60,996 nt of DNA from positions 1-60,996 of the forward strand of contig JAKSYS010000364.1 in assembly GCA_022925895.1 (NCBI GenBank), in the 5' to 3' direction. Shown here piece after piece: positions 30,736-41,458 of this stretch. The translations under genes and the position numbers were made by a program. Every line of letters begins with the position of its first letter. The first letter of the stretch is position 1. A model generated the notes under the pieces. It did not search any database, was not told the DNA's origin, and worked only from the letters and a program-made list of their open reading frames with translations. Source of the DNA: Fragilaria crotonensis. Its lineage: Eukaryota; Bacillariophyta; Fragilariophyceae; Fragilariales; Fragilariaceae.

Positions 30736-33405
30736 TATAAGCAACGAGCAATGAGTGATCATCTCATCAACCCCCACCCTGTAACCTTGTCGGATGTTAT
30801 AATTGCAAGAAGTGAAATTCAGTTCGACCTCTAAGATTCTCACTCGAGAGTCAGCATGTCGAATGTGGAGGGCCTCGATCAGCTGAAGAACTTCATCCGA
30901 TCAACCTTTGGTCGCCTTGTTCGGCATGATGTCGCATGGGCTCAATTTTTACTGGGTACCAGCAAATCGTTTCTGACTGAGGTGACAAATTCTCTTCCCC
31001 ATTTAAGAGACAAATGGTATGCACGCCTACGTCAATTTTTGTGCAATATCGGTGGGTCACTCGACCTACAACCATCGTTCGTTCCTCCGCTCGAGCGAGA
31101 CAACGGCATGTACATTATGGATCTGATCCTTCAGAATCAATTCTTTTCAGATGAAGAGATTCGACAGTTGAATTACTGTTGACTGTACCTTATGGCTGTC
31201 ACAGTGGCTGATTTGACAAATGCAGCAGGTACACGGCTGGATAAACATTTGCTACACGGGAATCTCAATGGTCCTCAGAGCAGTCGTACGACATGTCCCC
31301 ATTTTGACCATGGACTCCAATTGTCGGAATCGCACTGGATTCTATGGAAAACTGCGAATCGATTGTGGAGTTACCAAAAGGGCACTCTTTATAAACCTCT
31401 TGGGCCCTGGAGAGCACTGAGGCCAGGCGAGCGACGACGGCGGCGGCGGTCGTGACATGCCTATCGCGATGGGGGCATGCTGTATGTAAGGCAGTCATTG
31501 GGATTCCGAGTGTATCTGGCGCATGACTCATCGGCTCAGATGTTCTCCGATGTCAATAAGGAAAAGGCAACAGTGCTTGAACTACCACTTTCTGCTTTTC
31601 CGGTGGATGTCATAAGAGTAATGACCGTTCAAGAGGAGTGGAAAATAGAGTCTCCTCTGTCCCTTCATACTCCATGTCCTCCGATAGCTACACCGATGAA
31701 TTTCAACTCGTATGTTAGCAGCTTTGATGAATGGGAACGGGAACTTCTCGAATTGGTATCCCTGCGGTATGATGTACGAACCACCATGGCGATGATGATG
31801 GAAACAATTTTTTTGGTGGCATGTGACGGCTCCATTCGACATCAAACGGATGCGTCATTTGGATGGGTACTATCTTCTCCAACAGGTGCACTCTACGCGC
31901 GCTGTCACGGTCCAGCTCGTGGATTCCGACCCACTTCACATGGAGCCGAGGCATATGGTATGTTGTCCATATTTCGCTTTCTAATACGCATAGCAAGTTA
32001 TATGGCGGCACCAAGAAAGAAGTCCTGGAAATGTACGATTGTTTGTGACAATCTCAGGTTGGTTCAGGAGATTCAATCATTTGTCTCTCCAGGGATGATA
32101 CCCGACGGCGACCAGCATTCACCGGATGTGAAGTGGAAGGGCGGACGAAAAGGCACTCTCGCATCAGATTGGGACATCGGTAATGAAATTTATTACAATT
32201 TCCTGCATCTACCTGGAGTTCAAATAAAGCATGTACAGGGACACTAAGACGGCGCATCTCCTTACGCTGACTTATCGATTTTCGCTCAATTAACTGTCGA
32301 GGCCGATGCGTGGGCTGGCTCTTACGAAGACCTGTACGGGGAGGCCCGGACGACAGTGCACTTGTTCCCTCATGCCGGGGTTCAATTGAATCTCGCCCAG
32401 GGTACTATCACCTATAAGATACACCAAGCAGTCACGGAACAATGGATTGCCACCATCCACAACGCCATCGATTGGAAAATTCAAGACGAAGTGTTTCATC
32501 AACGCATTGAAGACAAACAACTCTTCACTGATTTTATCCAAGAGTCACTTCCTACGAATGAGCATGTGCATCGAAAGTTTCCCACTGAAAGTGCGTTATG
32601 CCCTCGATGTGGCAATATCCCAGAGGACCGCGACCATGTCATTAAGTGCCAACACAGTGCAGAGTGGCAAGAGAGTACCCTGATAGCTCTCGAGAAAAAA
32701 TGTGTGGATCTTTGCTCCCGACCTGGTTTGTTGGATAGTCTCCTTACTGGACTCTCCCGGTGGATGAAGGATCTGCCTCCCGTGGAAGCCAGTCGCTACC
32801 CGGCAGTTTATAATGGCGTCATTAGCACACAAACCATGATTGGGTGGCGGCATCTCTTTAGTGGACGTTCGTCCAAAGAGTGGGCTATCCTACAGGACGA
32901 TTTTCTGCGTGACTATGAAGTTGCACCGGACCCACGTCACAGTGCTGGTGAAGTTTGGTGCATTCAAGTTCTAACAGTGTTGTGGGAGCAGTGGACAATT
33001 CTGTGGACCACACGTTACAACAGCAACAAAAGCAACAGCAATAGAATCTCCGTTGGTAACGCTTTGTCACCGAACAACGACTTGCGAATCAAAGTAAAGA
33101 GACGGTTGAGGGCATTTCGCGGTACTATTGACCGTATCGTGGACCCTCGCTTTCGCGATGAATGGCTCAGTGCTCTTGACTTGGCGATACCGAAAGGTTC
33201 GAAAGCTGTGAAGAATTTGATAGATCAAAATGAACGCAATGGCATTGTCCAAAAAAGAAAGAAAAAAGTATCTGGAAAGAGAAGACGATCCGAAGTGGTC
33301 GCAAACGGAAGTGAGAAGACAGAGACCCCCCAACACCAGTCGATACAATCACACCGAAGCAACAGGGGGCGATCGAAGAAGAGGAAACGATCTGGTGGAT
33401 CGTAG
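30736..33405 (+). pseudogene. 5'-truncated LINE: RT linker, RNase H and zinc-knuckle region
   Basis: One frame is readable for almost 890 codons with four stops: TAA at 30832, TGA at 31180, TGA at 31453 and TAA at 32245. The first part (for example NPHPVTLSDVIIARSEIQF, and LVRHDVAWAQFL) and WYARLRQFL resemble the region after the reverse transcriptase in algal non-LTR elements. An RNase H domain follows: LVACDGSIRH (first Asp, 31825-31827), SHGAEAYGM (Glu), CTIVCDNLRL (Asp) and VQGH-stop-DG (His). Then comes a CCHC knuckle, CPRCGNIPEDRDHVIKC (C-x2-C-x8-H-x3-C), and a basic tail. The polymerase palm is not in the window, so the copy is 5'-truncated near 30730, as LINE insertions often are. All stops are one C-to-T change from CAA or CGA. 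Confidence 0.72.
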
Positions 33406-34175
33406 GAAACGCGCGCGCCCCAAGGAGTCGACGTTTGGTTCCCTGACGGTGAATTGGCCAGTGCGGCGACAAGAACCGTGCGTGTACTGATACAGTAGAT
33501 GGGTACTTTGTAGAGATGTGTCTGCGTGCGTGAGGCCCAGTTTAGTTCTCTAGTGAGCCGACTTGAATCAAAAGTAGTAATGATCCATATGTCAGCTAGC
33601 TATTCAACCGATGACTCTACTGACAATTGTACACTTCGGGATGAATGTTCAGTTCTGCCACGAACTAGGAACACACGCTACACGGACATGATTAAGATTT
33701 CATTGCACTTTTGCAACGTGTCGATTTCGGTCCAGAATTTTTATTTTTCGTCCCGAGTTTCTGATTCTGTTGATCTACACAAACGTGTATAGTATGTAGT
33801 TCATACGCAGTCTGACACACCCTGACAAGCATGTGCATGATGTTCGGGTTGCGCGAAGTCCGTGCCTGGAGGAAATGGAAACTACAGATTCGCATGATGC
33901 TAGTCAAGTGGATTGCGTCGACGTCAAACATGAATAACAACTACGAAGAAGCTAATCATGTGTTAATCGAAAATCCAAACTGAACTCCAGTAGCTTGTCA
34001 TGGAGAATGCCTGTAGTCGTTCCCTCCATCATGTTTTTGTTTCAGACATGTGATCGTAGTTTTTCTCCTTCCTTATGGATCCTTGTGGTATATGTGACTG
34101 TATCGTTGTGAGTGGTGGCATAACTGGGTAGAGCGGCAATGTGCGGTGATAGGCGTTGATGATGACTGCTCGTTT
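33406..34175. other. Spacer; LINE 3' end and thioredoxin downstream region
   Basis: About 770 bp. The LINE's 3' untranslated part may extend some way in. I could not identify a poly-A or simple-repeat tail or a target duplication. No gene is supported. Confidence 0.4.
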
Positions 34176-34821
34176 TCACCTATGTTCTTCAATCAATTCC
34201 TGAAGACGTGTAGGATTGGCACCCATGAGTCGCTCCACAACCTCCCCATCCTTGATGAAGACAAAGGTGGGCATGGCAGAAACGTTGTACTTGGCTGCCG
34301 TCTCTGGATTCTCGTCGACATCAACCTTGACAAAGATGACCGTACCCGCAAACTGCTCGCTCAATTCGGAAAAGAGCGGAGCAATCATTTTGCATGGACC
34401 GCACCAACTAAATGAGAGGGAATCATGGGAAAAAGTCAGCGGTGGTTTGAAGAATAAACAATTGTAGAATTACAACACAAAATCATTCAGTGCGACATCA
34501 AGTGGAGTTGTAAAAGGATGACACGCACCTCGCCCAGTGATCCACTACTACTAGGGCACCATTGGCATTGATAAGAATGGCTTCCAAATCAGCCTGAGTA
34601 TCCGCCACCAAGACTTCTCCTCCACGTACGGTAAAAGCACAGCGCTTGAAGCTGGGAACGCCACCAAAGGAAGCCGACAAATTGGTGGTCGTTTTGCTAG
34701 AAGCAGACAACGTCGCCGTCGTGGTTTTGGAGGAAGCCACGATCTTAGGCGTTGGGGTTGCCTTGGCTACGGCGTGGGACAAGAGAAAGACGAGGAGGGA
34801 TAGCAGAGATTGAGACTTCAT
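34176..34821 (-). CDS. Thioredoxin with signal peptide (two exons)
   Basis: Exon 1 is 34821-34529 and exon 2 is 34407-34176, with a 121-bp intron (gtgcgt ... catttag) splitting a Ser codon so that DHWA joins SWCGPCK. The protein has about 174 residues. The leader MKSQSLLSLLVFLLSHAVAK is a signal peptide. A Ser/Thr/Lys-rich linker of about 45 residues follows. The thioredoxin domain begins near EVLVADTQADLEAIL and has the redox site WCGPC, the buried FVKVDVDENPE and the cis-proline loop SAMPTFVFIKDG. It is full length for a thioredoxin. Location could be ER/secreted or plastid. The cleavage region AVAKATPTPK lacks the classical Phe of the diatom plastid motif, so I favour a non-plastid secretory location with moderate doubt. 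Confidence 0.87.
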
Positions 34822-35106
34822 GATCGTATCGATGTAGGGTGAAGCGGGCGATTAATAGATCGCTGGTTGTCCTAATATGATAGGAGTCGGCGAGACGCAG
34901 AATGTGTAGATCGTGGGACGTGGGGCGATCCATGATGCATAGCATGATGCTTGATGTATGATGTACTCCGAGTATGATGTATGATGTATGATTTGTATCA
35001 TATGTACTGAGTACATGATTACTCTACTGTAGTACTGGTACTCCATACGACTGTATGTCAGTATGTCATACTCTGAGTACTCTGTAATTGTACCGGTACG
35101 GGAATC
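34822..35106. other. Thioredoxin upstream region, ATGATGTA-rich
   Basis: Contains repeated GATGTATGATGTA words (about 34950-34995) and a TACCGGTA octamer at 35091-35098, just before the hAT insertion. No gene. Confidence 0.4.
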
Positions 35107-35114
35107 CTGAACAT

Positions 35115-37812
35115 CAAGGGTGGCAAAAACCTAATTTTGATATTTTCAATTTAAGGTTTAGGTTTAAACCTAGTTAAACCTAGTTAAACCTAAATTCCAA
35201 ACCTAACGTACCGGGCACCGTACTTCGTGTACTGTACTATGATGTAAACGTGCACTGAAGATACAGCATCTACGCCGGAAGTAGACATAGTTGTAACAAG
35301 CAAGTACTACGTACATGGTACTCCGAGTACATAGTACATGCTAATTTAACATTATACCTGACCCAGCACAACCACTTCGTTGGCTTCATCCTCCTCTTCT
35401 GCTGATGAGTAATATACGCTGCTGTCAGCCTCCGACTCCTCATAAATGCAATCCGAAAATGCAGCATGGTTGGACTTGATGTAGACCAGCTTCTCCACTG
35501 TCTTGGGGGCCAAGGAGTTCCTCAACTTTGTGTGCACAAAGCCCATCGTCGAAAAATTTCTCTCGGATGCTGCAGATGATGTGGCCAACGTAAAAAGCTT
35601 TATACAAATCCTTTGAAGATCCGGCCATGCTGCACCGTCTGACTGCCAGTATTGCAATGGGGTCTTGACCCTTAACCAACATCTTGAATCGGAAGCTGTT
35701 CCCTACCTTCTCTTTCATCGCTGAAATTGTGTATTCCGTATACTGAAGATAAAGCACTTCTCTCCTTTCATCATCAACAGGAGTCTTGTCATCCACTGGC
35801 GTGTCAATCAGAATATTCTCAATTCTCCACGACGCGTGGTGTTCAGGCCTTCCCCGATGAACCGAGGATCTAGCAAGAATGCAAGCCCATGTGCCTTGCC
35901 ATACATGAAGTGATAGCGACTTTTTGACAATTTGATCAGGTAGTCGACCTCGTTGATGCTTGCGTGACCATCGAAGTGCAGCTTTGAAAACTGGTCTGGG
36001 AGAGCATTGAAGTCAGGCCAAACTTCGGAGACTGGGACGGAGTCTGACTGGTATTTAACAATCAGGGCATCGATAGGTGTGAGAATTGCGAGAGACTTCT
36101 CCAGCTGTGCAACAAAATTGTCGCTTGTGATGATGCCCTTGATGCGTATGCGCTCCACTTTCTGTGCTGCCGTGCCCTTAATGAAATCTCGTGCAGTTAC
36201 GATCGCATGCAAAACCCTCTCCGACATCAGAAGTGTTTCACAACATCCTTTGATCGTGCCCCAACGTGTTGGAGCTGGACGAACCAACCCTCTAACGCCA
36301 GCCTTCTTCTGTTCAATGTACAGTTGTGCCTTCAGAGCGTGACTGTTGTGGAACAGTTTGACGATATCTTTGCATACTGAAATAAACTCAAGGAGATCTT
36401 CAAATGGGTAGCCGACTGGGTAGGATGGCTCGGCATCCCTCATTTTCTTAGTCTTTGTTGCACCAAATATGTCCTTGACAAACAAATTGAGTCCGTGAGA
36501 TGCACAACCTTGGAAGTAGGCGGATGGATGCTTTATCAAGAGCAGTTCCCATGCATTCTTGTTGGTGGATGTATTATCTGTGACGGCACCAGCAAAGGTT
36601 GTTGTTGGATACGATGCCATCACACGTTGAATGTCAGATGCAATCCATTCTGCATTATGACTCTGTTCTCCGGTGGATACAGACTCGAGAAACAAGGTTG
36701 ATGATGGCGACGTGGCCATGTAGTTAACAATTGGCTCGTTCTTCACGTTTGACCATCCATCAGTTGTGAGACAAACAACAGTCCCAGCGTGTTCAAGGTG
36801 TTTGTTGACCTTTGTCTTCAACACTGCAAATGCCTTGTCAAGTAATGGGCCAGCAAGCTTCTTCCTGTTGGGAAGCACCGCATCTGGACGAAGCATCTTC
36901 ATGGCAGCTGCTAGGTTTGGCTCCTCGATTCGCTTGAAGGATGCGCCAGTGACATAGTAGTGCATGGATATTGCCTGCTCAAATCTTTCCTTTGTAAGGG
37001 CATTGATTTTTGGCAAAGATGGTCCTTAATTGATGAAGTCTGAGTCATAGATGATACCGCCTTTGACGAAGTCGATGCCACAGTAGGACTTGTTGTTTCA
37101 TAGTTGTCCAATGTTCTTGACAACTTTGCTCGCTTGTTTTTCATCTTTGATGTGATGTACCATTCGGGACGATCATCCATCTCGATACCATTCATTTCCT
37201 TACGAAATGCATGGCATGCATTGAGATGCTGCATTGCCTGTTCGCTTTTCTTGTGATGGTTAAATTTGGTGCGACAGTGCTTGCAAACAGCGCTCTTCAA
37301 CTTGTGTGGCTCTGTTTCGTCTGTAAAGTACTGCCAAAAAGACATGACTGCAGCACGGCCTCCTCTGGACGGCCTCTTCAAGTTCATGTTGGCTGACAGT
37401 TCATTATTGACAGCGGCATCAACATTGACAACGTATGCATTATGCATCATCATCTTCATCCATGACCTGCGACCTGCCAGTTGACGACACTCGGAAAGTG
37501 GTCGTAGTGCTGCTATTCAGCAAGCAAAGTTCTTTGAAATCAGAAAACAAATGAGAATGAGGAGCTCACTGATCTATTCTCTTAATCTTGCATTCTTTAA
37601 TTGATCCTCGCTCTTTTACCTTCCTCGCCGATCCTCATGGTCACTACCTCGCTCGCCGTAACTTGCCAGAAGTCTTCAAGTAAGTCGTAACCCGTAACCC
37701 TAAACCCTCGAGTTAAACCAAAAACCTAAATTATTCGTCAAAAATGAAATCTAGGTTTTAGGTTCAAACCTAGTAAAACCTAGTTGAGTTAAACCTAGCG
37801 TTGCCACCCTTG
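35115..37812 (-). mobile_element. hAT-family DNA transposon, 2698 bp
   Basis: The left end CAAGGGTGGCAAAAACC and the reverse complement of the right end CAAGGGTGGCAACGC share their first 12 bases, and the element is bounded by a perfect 8-bp target duplication. Both ends hold clusters of AAACCTA/AAACCTAG words (about 35125-35205 and 37715-37795), the probable transposase-binding sites. A single transposase gene on the minus strand fills the interior. Intact boundaries and duplication suggest a fairly recent insertion, though the coding frame is broken (see transposase). Confidence 0.92.
35352..37459 (-). pseudogene. hAT transposase, frameshifted
   Basis: Read on the minus strand, the N-terminal block (37459 to about 37020) has a BED zinc finger: FWQYFTDETEPHK, CKHCRTKF and then H-x4-H in QHLNACH. 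The second block (about 37016-35808) has the DUF659/RNase-H-like core: CLTTDGWSNVKNEPIVNYM, TFAGAVTDNTSTNKNAW and FQGCASHGLNLFVKDIFG, then PTRWGTIKGCCETLL. The last block (35657-35352) is the hATC dimerisation domain: SAASERNFSTMGFVHTKLRN. Frame changes near 37020, 35830 and 35650 separate the blocks. No convincing introns explain them, so I call it inactive, although sequencing indels in an otherwise complete gene would look the same. The combined length of about 700 residues is normal for the family. Confidence 0.85.
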
Positions 37813-37820
37813 CTGAACAT

Positions 37821-39772
37821 ATGTTGTTAAGCAAAATTTGGCACAAATCGTACTCTACTAGTATATCCTACATGTCGATATGCGCATGTACTACGAGTAC
37901 GACGTACCGGTAGATCGAGTCATCTCGTAAGTCAAATTTCACGTGATGGGCTATGGGCAGAATACCGGTAGATGATAGGTGAGTAGATGAGGGATGATCG
38001 GGATGATGGTTGGCTGCTGGGTGAGTACAGGAGGTTCCGGAATATCTTCTTTTTCGACGTTTAAAAGTCGACCGACATAAAAATAAGTGAAAACGGTCAA
38101 ATAAGTTTAGTGATTTTCCAGCGGAATTTCGTACTTGACAGTAATACTAAAATTCTCTGATCGAATATGAATACCTATCTAAATTCTCCTTAATCATGGA
38201 ATAGTGGAAATGTACGTACGACAAATTCGACTCGACAAAAAGGGAAGAGTAGAGGCTTGGAACAACACACAGTTAGAGACTGGTATGACAATCCGATGAC
38301 AGAATTCGTCACGTCTGATTCATATATGGAATTACTTGAGATACTCCGATGCATTCTAATGGAATCCTGTAATAAGGAATCGTCAAGATACATATGTTTT
38401 CATGCCGTTTCTTAAATTTTCTTAAGTTTTCTCAAACTTTCTTAAGAAACTTTAAGAAGATTTCAGTTGCTTAAATAATCTTTAATAATCTACTTGAATC
38501 TGGTACTAAAATCCGCTTTCTTAAATTATCTTAAATAATCTCAAACTTTCTCAATCGGACAAGAGAAAAAAAGAAGTTTCTCATATTTTCTTAAACTTTC
38601 TCATTCTTTCTCAACTATACTTGTACTTAACGCAAGATTCCTATCTATAACTCTTGTTCCAAAACAATTTGTCCGAACGATGGTCTGCCAACTCTAGGTC
38701 AAAATTATATCACCATATTGTGGAACAAGCTCGGGTTTACGAAGGTTTAGGTGACTTGGAAGGACACAAATACTTAATGGCAAATCAAATTATATAGTGT
38801 CGTTCTCGATTTGTACATAGAGTATCTGAGGTGTATTTCGTTTTGACATTGTATCTCATCGTGAATTACTGAATTTCGTAGTTGAGACATTTTCGGTATG
38901 CACTGAAACAATCGACCAACACTGTACGGAATACGATACTCCAGTACACAATTTAGAAGGAATTCCGGAACCTCCAGGTATTCATATGATGAGAGGTGAG
39001 GGAGGAAGCGTAGCGAAAGCGATCGTCGGGCGTCGGTGGTTTACGCGTGTTCCTAAATGTTCGTATGCATAGGTAGTATTGGTACTGTGTATTGTGTATT
39101 AGTCTGTTGGGCTGGATACTGGTTATGCTACTGGAGTACTATCAAATGCAGTACTACCGGGTGGTGTAGTACAGTAGTACTGAGATCATTGTACGTCTGA
39201 CATCTGACATCTGCAATTTTATCAATAGTCTGTTTTCTTTCGTTGTACTCTTAGTACTGCCGGTAGTACCTGGTATGATACTATGTAGCAGTAGACCCCC
39301 TCTACATGTGTGCGTGAGTAAAAAATCGTTGTCGTTCTTGAAGTTGCTTGGATGGATGCTTGTACTGTAGTATGTCATACAGTATTCGAATATATGCATA
39401 TATGTTGTACATGCGTACAGTAGCTTTTGTGTATGGTATGCTTATTGATGGTACTATATGGTACTGAGTATATGGTACTGTAGTACTTTGCATAGGTATG
39501 TCTGAAGTCTGAAATTTGAAATATGAAATCTGCACTGTGATTACGTACCAACGCAGAGTAAACTACAAGTACTCGGTACAACGCCCGTATGTCGTGTAGT
39601 CGTGTGTCTACTGATTCATTGCACGACGTCAAACTAAAATCTCACAACAAGCACGACAAGCAACAAGGGGAACTAATGGAAACTTGGGAGTTTTGAAGTG
39701 TTGTTGTGCGAAAAGTTCGGACGCAGCTGATAGCAAACAGAAATCGTTATATCGCCAGACGCAGAGAGTCTC
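37821..39772. other. Long gene-free spacer between the hAT element and the ClC gene
   Basis: Nearly 2 kb without a supported gene. It holds two TACCGGTA octamers (37905-37912, 37963-37970), an AT-rich tract of TTTCTTAA-like words (listed separately), and long GTAC/AGTACTG-rich stretches at 39060-39290 and 39370-39580. The last few hundred bases should contain the ClC promoter. Confidence 0.45.
38408..38615. repeat. Degenerate TTTCTTAA / TTTCTCA repeat tract
   Basis: About ten copies of TTTCTTAA or TTTCTCA occur in 208 bp, mixed with the complementary TTAAGAAA and TTAAGAAG. The tract is AT-rich and can fold on itself. It could be a decayed satellite or the end of an unrecognised element. Confidence 0.6.
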
Positions 39773-41458
39773 ATGATGAGAACAGGCTTGCTTTCCCTTC
39801 TGCTTCTAGCAGCTTCCGGGGAAGCGTTCGTGACACCACGCTGTGTTTTGACACCACCGGGGTACACGTCAAGAATGGTACCGGTACAATCAGTACTTCC
39901 AAGACGACAACGATCGCAGCGATCTGAAATCTTTCTTATTTCAGACGTGGATGATAACAATATGGCAAATGTAAATCCTCAAGTCAACGATGTGTCCAAT
40001 CGCGATGTGGATGACGGAGATGGTCGAGTGAGATCAGAAATCTATGTCTTGACTCAAGCAGCCTTAATTGGAATTCTCTCCGGTTGGTCAGTCGGAATCT
40101 TCAAGCTATCAATCGACGCCGTTCGCCGATTCGCATACGGATCGGTGCTTGCACAGACACCATTCCTGTATCCTCTCATTCCAGCAATGGGAGGAGTAGT
40201 GGTGGGGTTGTTGGCACTCTTGGGATCCTTTCCACCTGGGTTGCGAGGCACAGTGCAAGCTGTCGATGCACAATCTGAATTGACCTCTCGACAGCACGAC
40301 CGGAAGGGCAGTCTAGCCTTCCTAAGGAAAGCCATCGCAGCCGTCTTCACACTGGGAACTGGGTGCTCTCTGGGCCCGGAAGGTCCTTCGGTTGAGATAG
40401 GAATGTCGATGAGTCGCATGTGCATCAACGAATTTCCGATCGAGGGCAAGTTTCGGTCTAAGAAAATGCGCTCCCGTCTTCTTTTGGCTTGTGGTGCTGC
40501 CGCTGGAGTCGCGGCTGGTTTTAATGCTCCAATTTCCGGTGTGTTTTTTGCGCTCGAAATCGTGCAAGGCGCATTTGCTGGCCTGGATAAGAGCCAAGAG
40601 ACCATTGCAACTGCCACCTCCGGCAACATTTCAGCAATTCTGTTATCCTCGGTCCTGTCAGCACTCATCGCCAAGGCGCTCTTGGGCGATCACCTTGTCT
40701 TTGAACTGCACGAGTATACTCTACGCACACCACTATTAGAGTTGCCTCTGTATCTGATGCTTGGCGCCTTATCTGGACTTGTTGCCTTCGGCTTTAGTCA
40801 GGCCGCGACCATTTCCAAAAGTATATTTGACGGAAAACTGGGACCTGCACGCTTTCGAAAAGCTGTTGACGAGCTGCCAGCTCCTGCCAAGCCAGTCATC
40901 GGAGGCCTCGTTTGCGGCCTCGTTGGTCTGGTGTTTCCTCAGATTCTCTTCTTCGGATACGAAACACTCAATGGATTGTTGGCAAACGGTTCGTTACCCT
41001 TGGCCTTGTTGCTGTCACTTCTCGTTGTCAAGGTTGGAACGACTGCTATTTCTGCCGGGAGCGGGCTAGTCGGAGGAACCTTTGCTCCCTCGCTTTTCAT
41101 GGGTGGCATGGTGGGTGCTTCCTTTCACAACGTTATGAGCTCAATTTTCCACTTGGCCTCTGGAGCAGACGCTCTTCAAATCATGTCTGGTGGACCTCTT
41201 TTGGAATTGGCCGATGTCCCAGCCTATGCCATGGTTGGAGCCGCAAGCGTCCTGGCTGCACTTTTTCGAGCACCCTTGACGGCCAGTTTGCTCCTCTTTG
41301 AACTTTCGCGAGATTATGATGTTATTCTTCCTCTGATGGCCTCTGCTGGTGTGGCATCGCTAGTGAATGATTTGGTGGAACAGAAGTTTGAGCGAATGAC
41401 GCGAGACTCTGACTCCGTGAGTTGGGGAGTCCTTGCTGACAGCAAGGATTCAAAGTGA
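39773..41458 (+). CDS. ClC chloride channel/exchanger, copy 1, with targeting leader
   Basis: A 561-residue intronless protein. MMRTGLLSLLLLAASGEAF is a signal peptide; the GEA|FVTP site with Phe at +1 resembles the diatom plastid motif, so a plastid envelope or thylakoid location is likely. The ClC core shows GTGCSLGPEGPSVEIGMSMS (equivalent of GxEGP, with the gating Glu retained), AAGVAAGFNAPISGVFFALE and GSGLVGGTFAPSLFMGG (the GxFxP box), and VPAYAMVGAASVLAALFRAP near the end. The gating Glu favours an H+/Cl- exchanger but does not prove it. No CBS domains are present. Most relatives with this short form are bacterial or plastid-type ClCs. It is about 7 kb upstream of a near-identical second copy in the same orientation. 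Confidence 0.88.
   Translation: MMRTGLLSLLLLAASGEAFVTPRCVLTPPGYTSRMVPVQSVLPRRQRSQRSEIFLISDVDDNNMANVNPQVNDVSNRDVDDGDGRVRSEIYVLTQAALIGILSGWSVGIFKLSIDAVRRFAYGSVLAQTPFLYPLIPAMGGVVVGLLALLGSFPPGLRGTVQAVDAQSELTSRQHDRKGSLAFLRKAIAAVFTLGTGCSLGPEGPSVEIGMSMSRMCINEFPIEGKFRSKKMRSRLLLACGAAAGVAAGFNAPISGVFFALEIVQGAFAGLDKSQETIATATSGNISAILLSSVLSALIAKALLGDHLVFELHEYTLRTPLLELPLYLMLGALSGLVAFGFSQAATISKSIFDGKLGPARFRKAVDELPAPAKPVIGGLVCGLVGLVFPQILFFGYETLNGLLANGSLPLALLLSLLVVKVGTTAISAGSGLVGGTFAPSLFMGGMVGASFHNVMSSIFHLASGADALQIMSGGPLLELADVPAYAMVGAASVLAALFRAPLTASLLLFELSRDYDVILPLMASAGVASLVNDLVEQKFERMTRDSDSVSWGVLADSKDSK

Larger units (their letters stand above)
35107..37820. repeat. 8-bp target site duplication CTGAACAT flanking the hAT transposon
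   Basis: CTGAACAT occurs exactly at 35107-35114 and at 37813-37820, directly outside the terminal inverted repeats, as expected for a hAT insertion. Confidence 0.93.

Noticed and set aside
37690-37712. Telomere-like CCCTAAACCC word
   Set aside because: It is a single short occurrence inside the right end of the hAT transposon, next to AAACCTA subterminal repeats, not a telomeric array.
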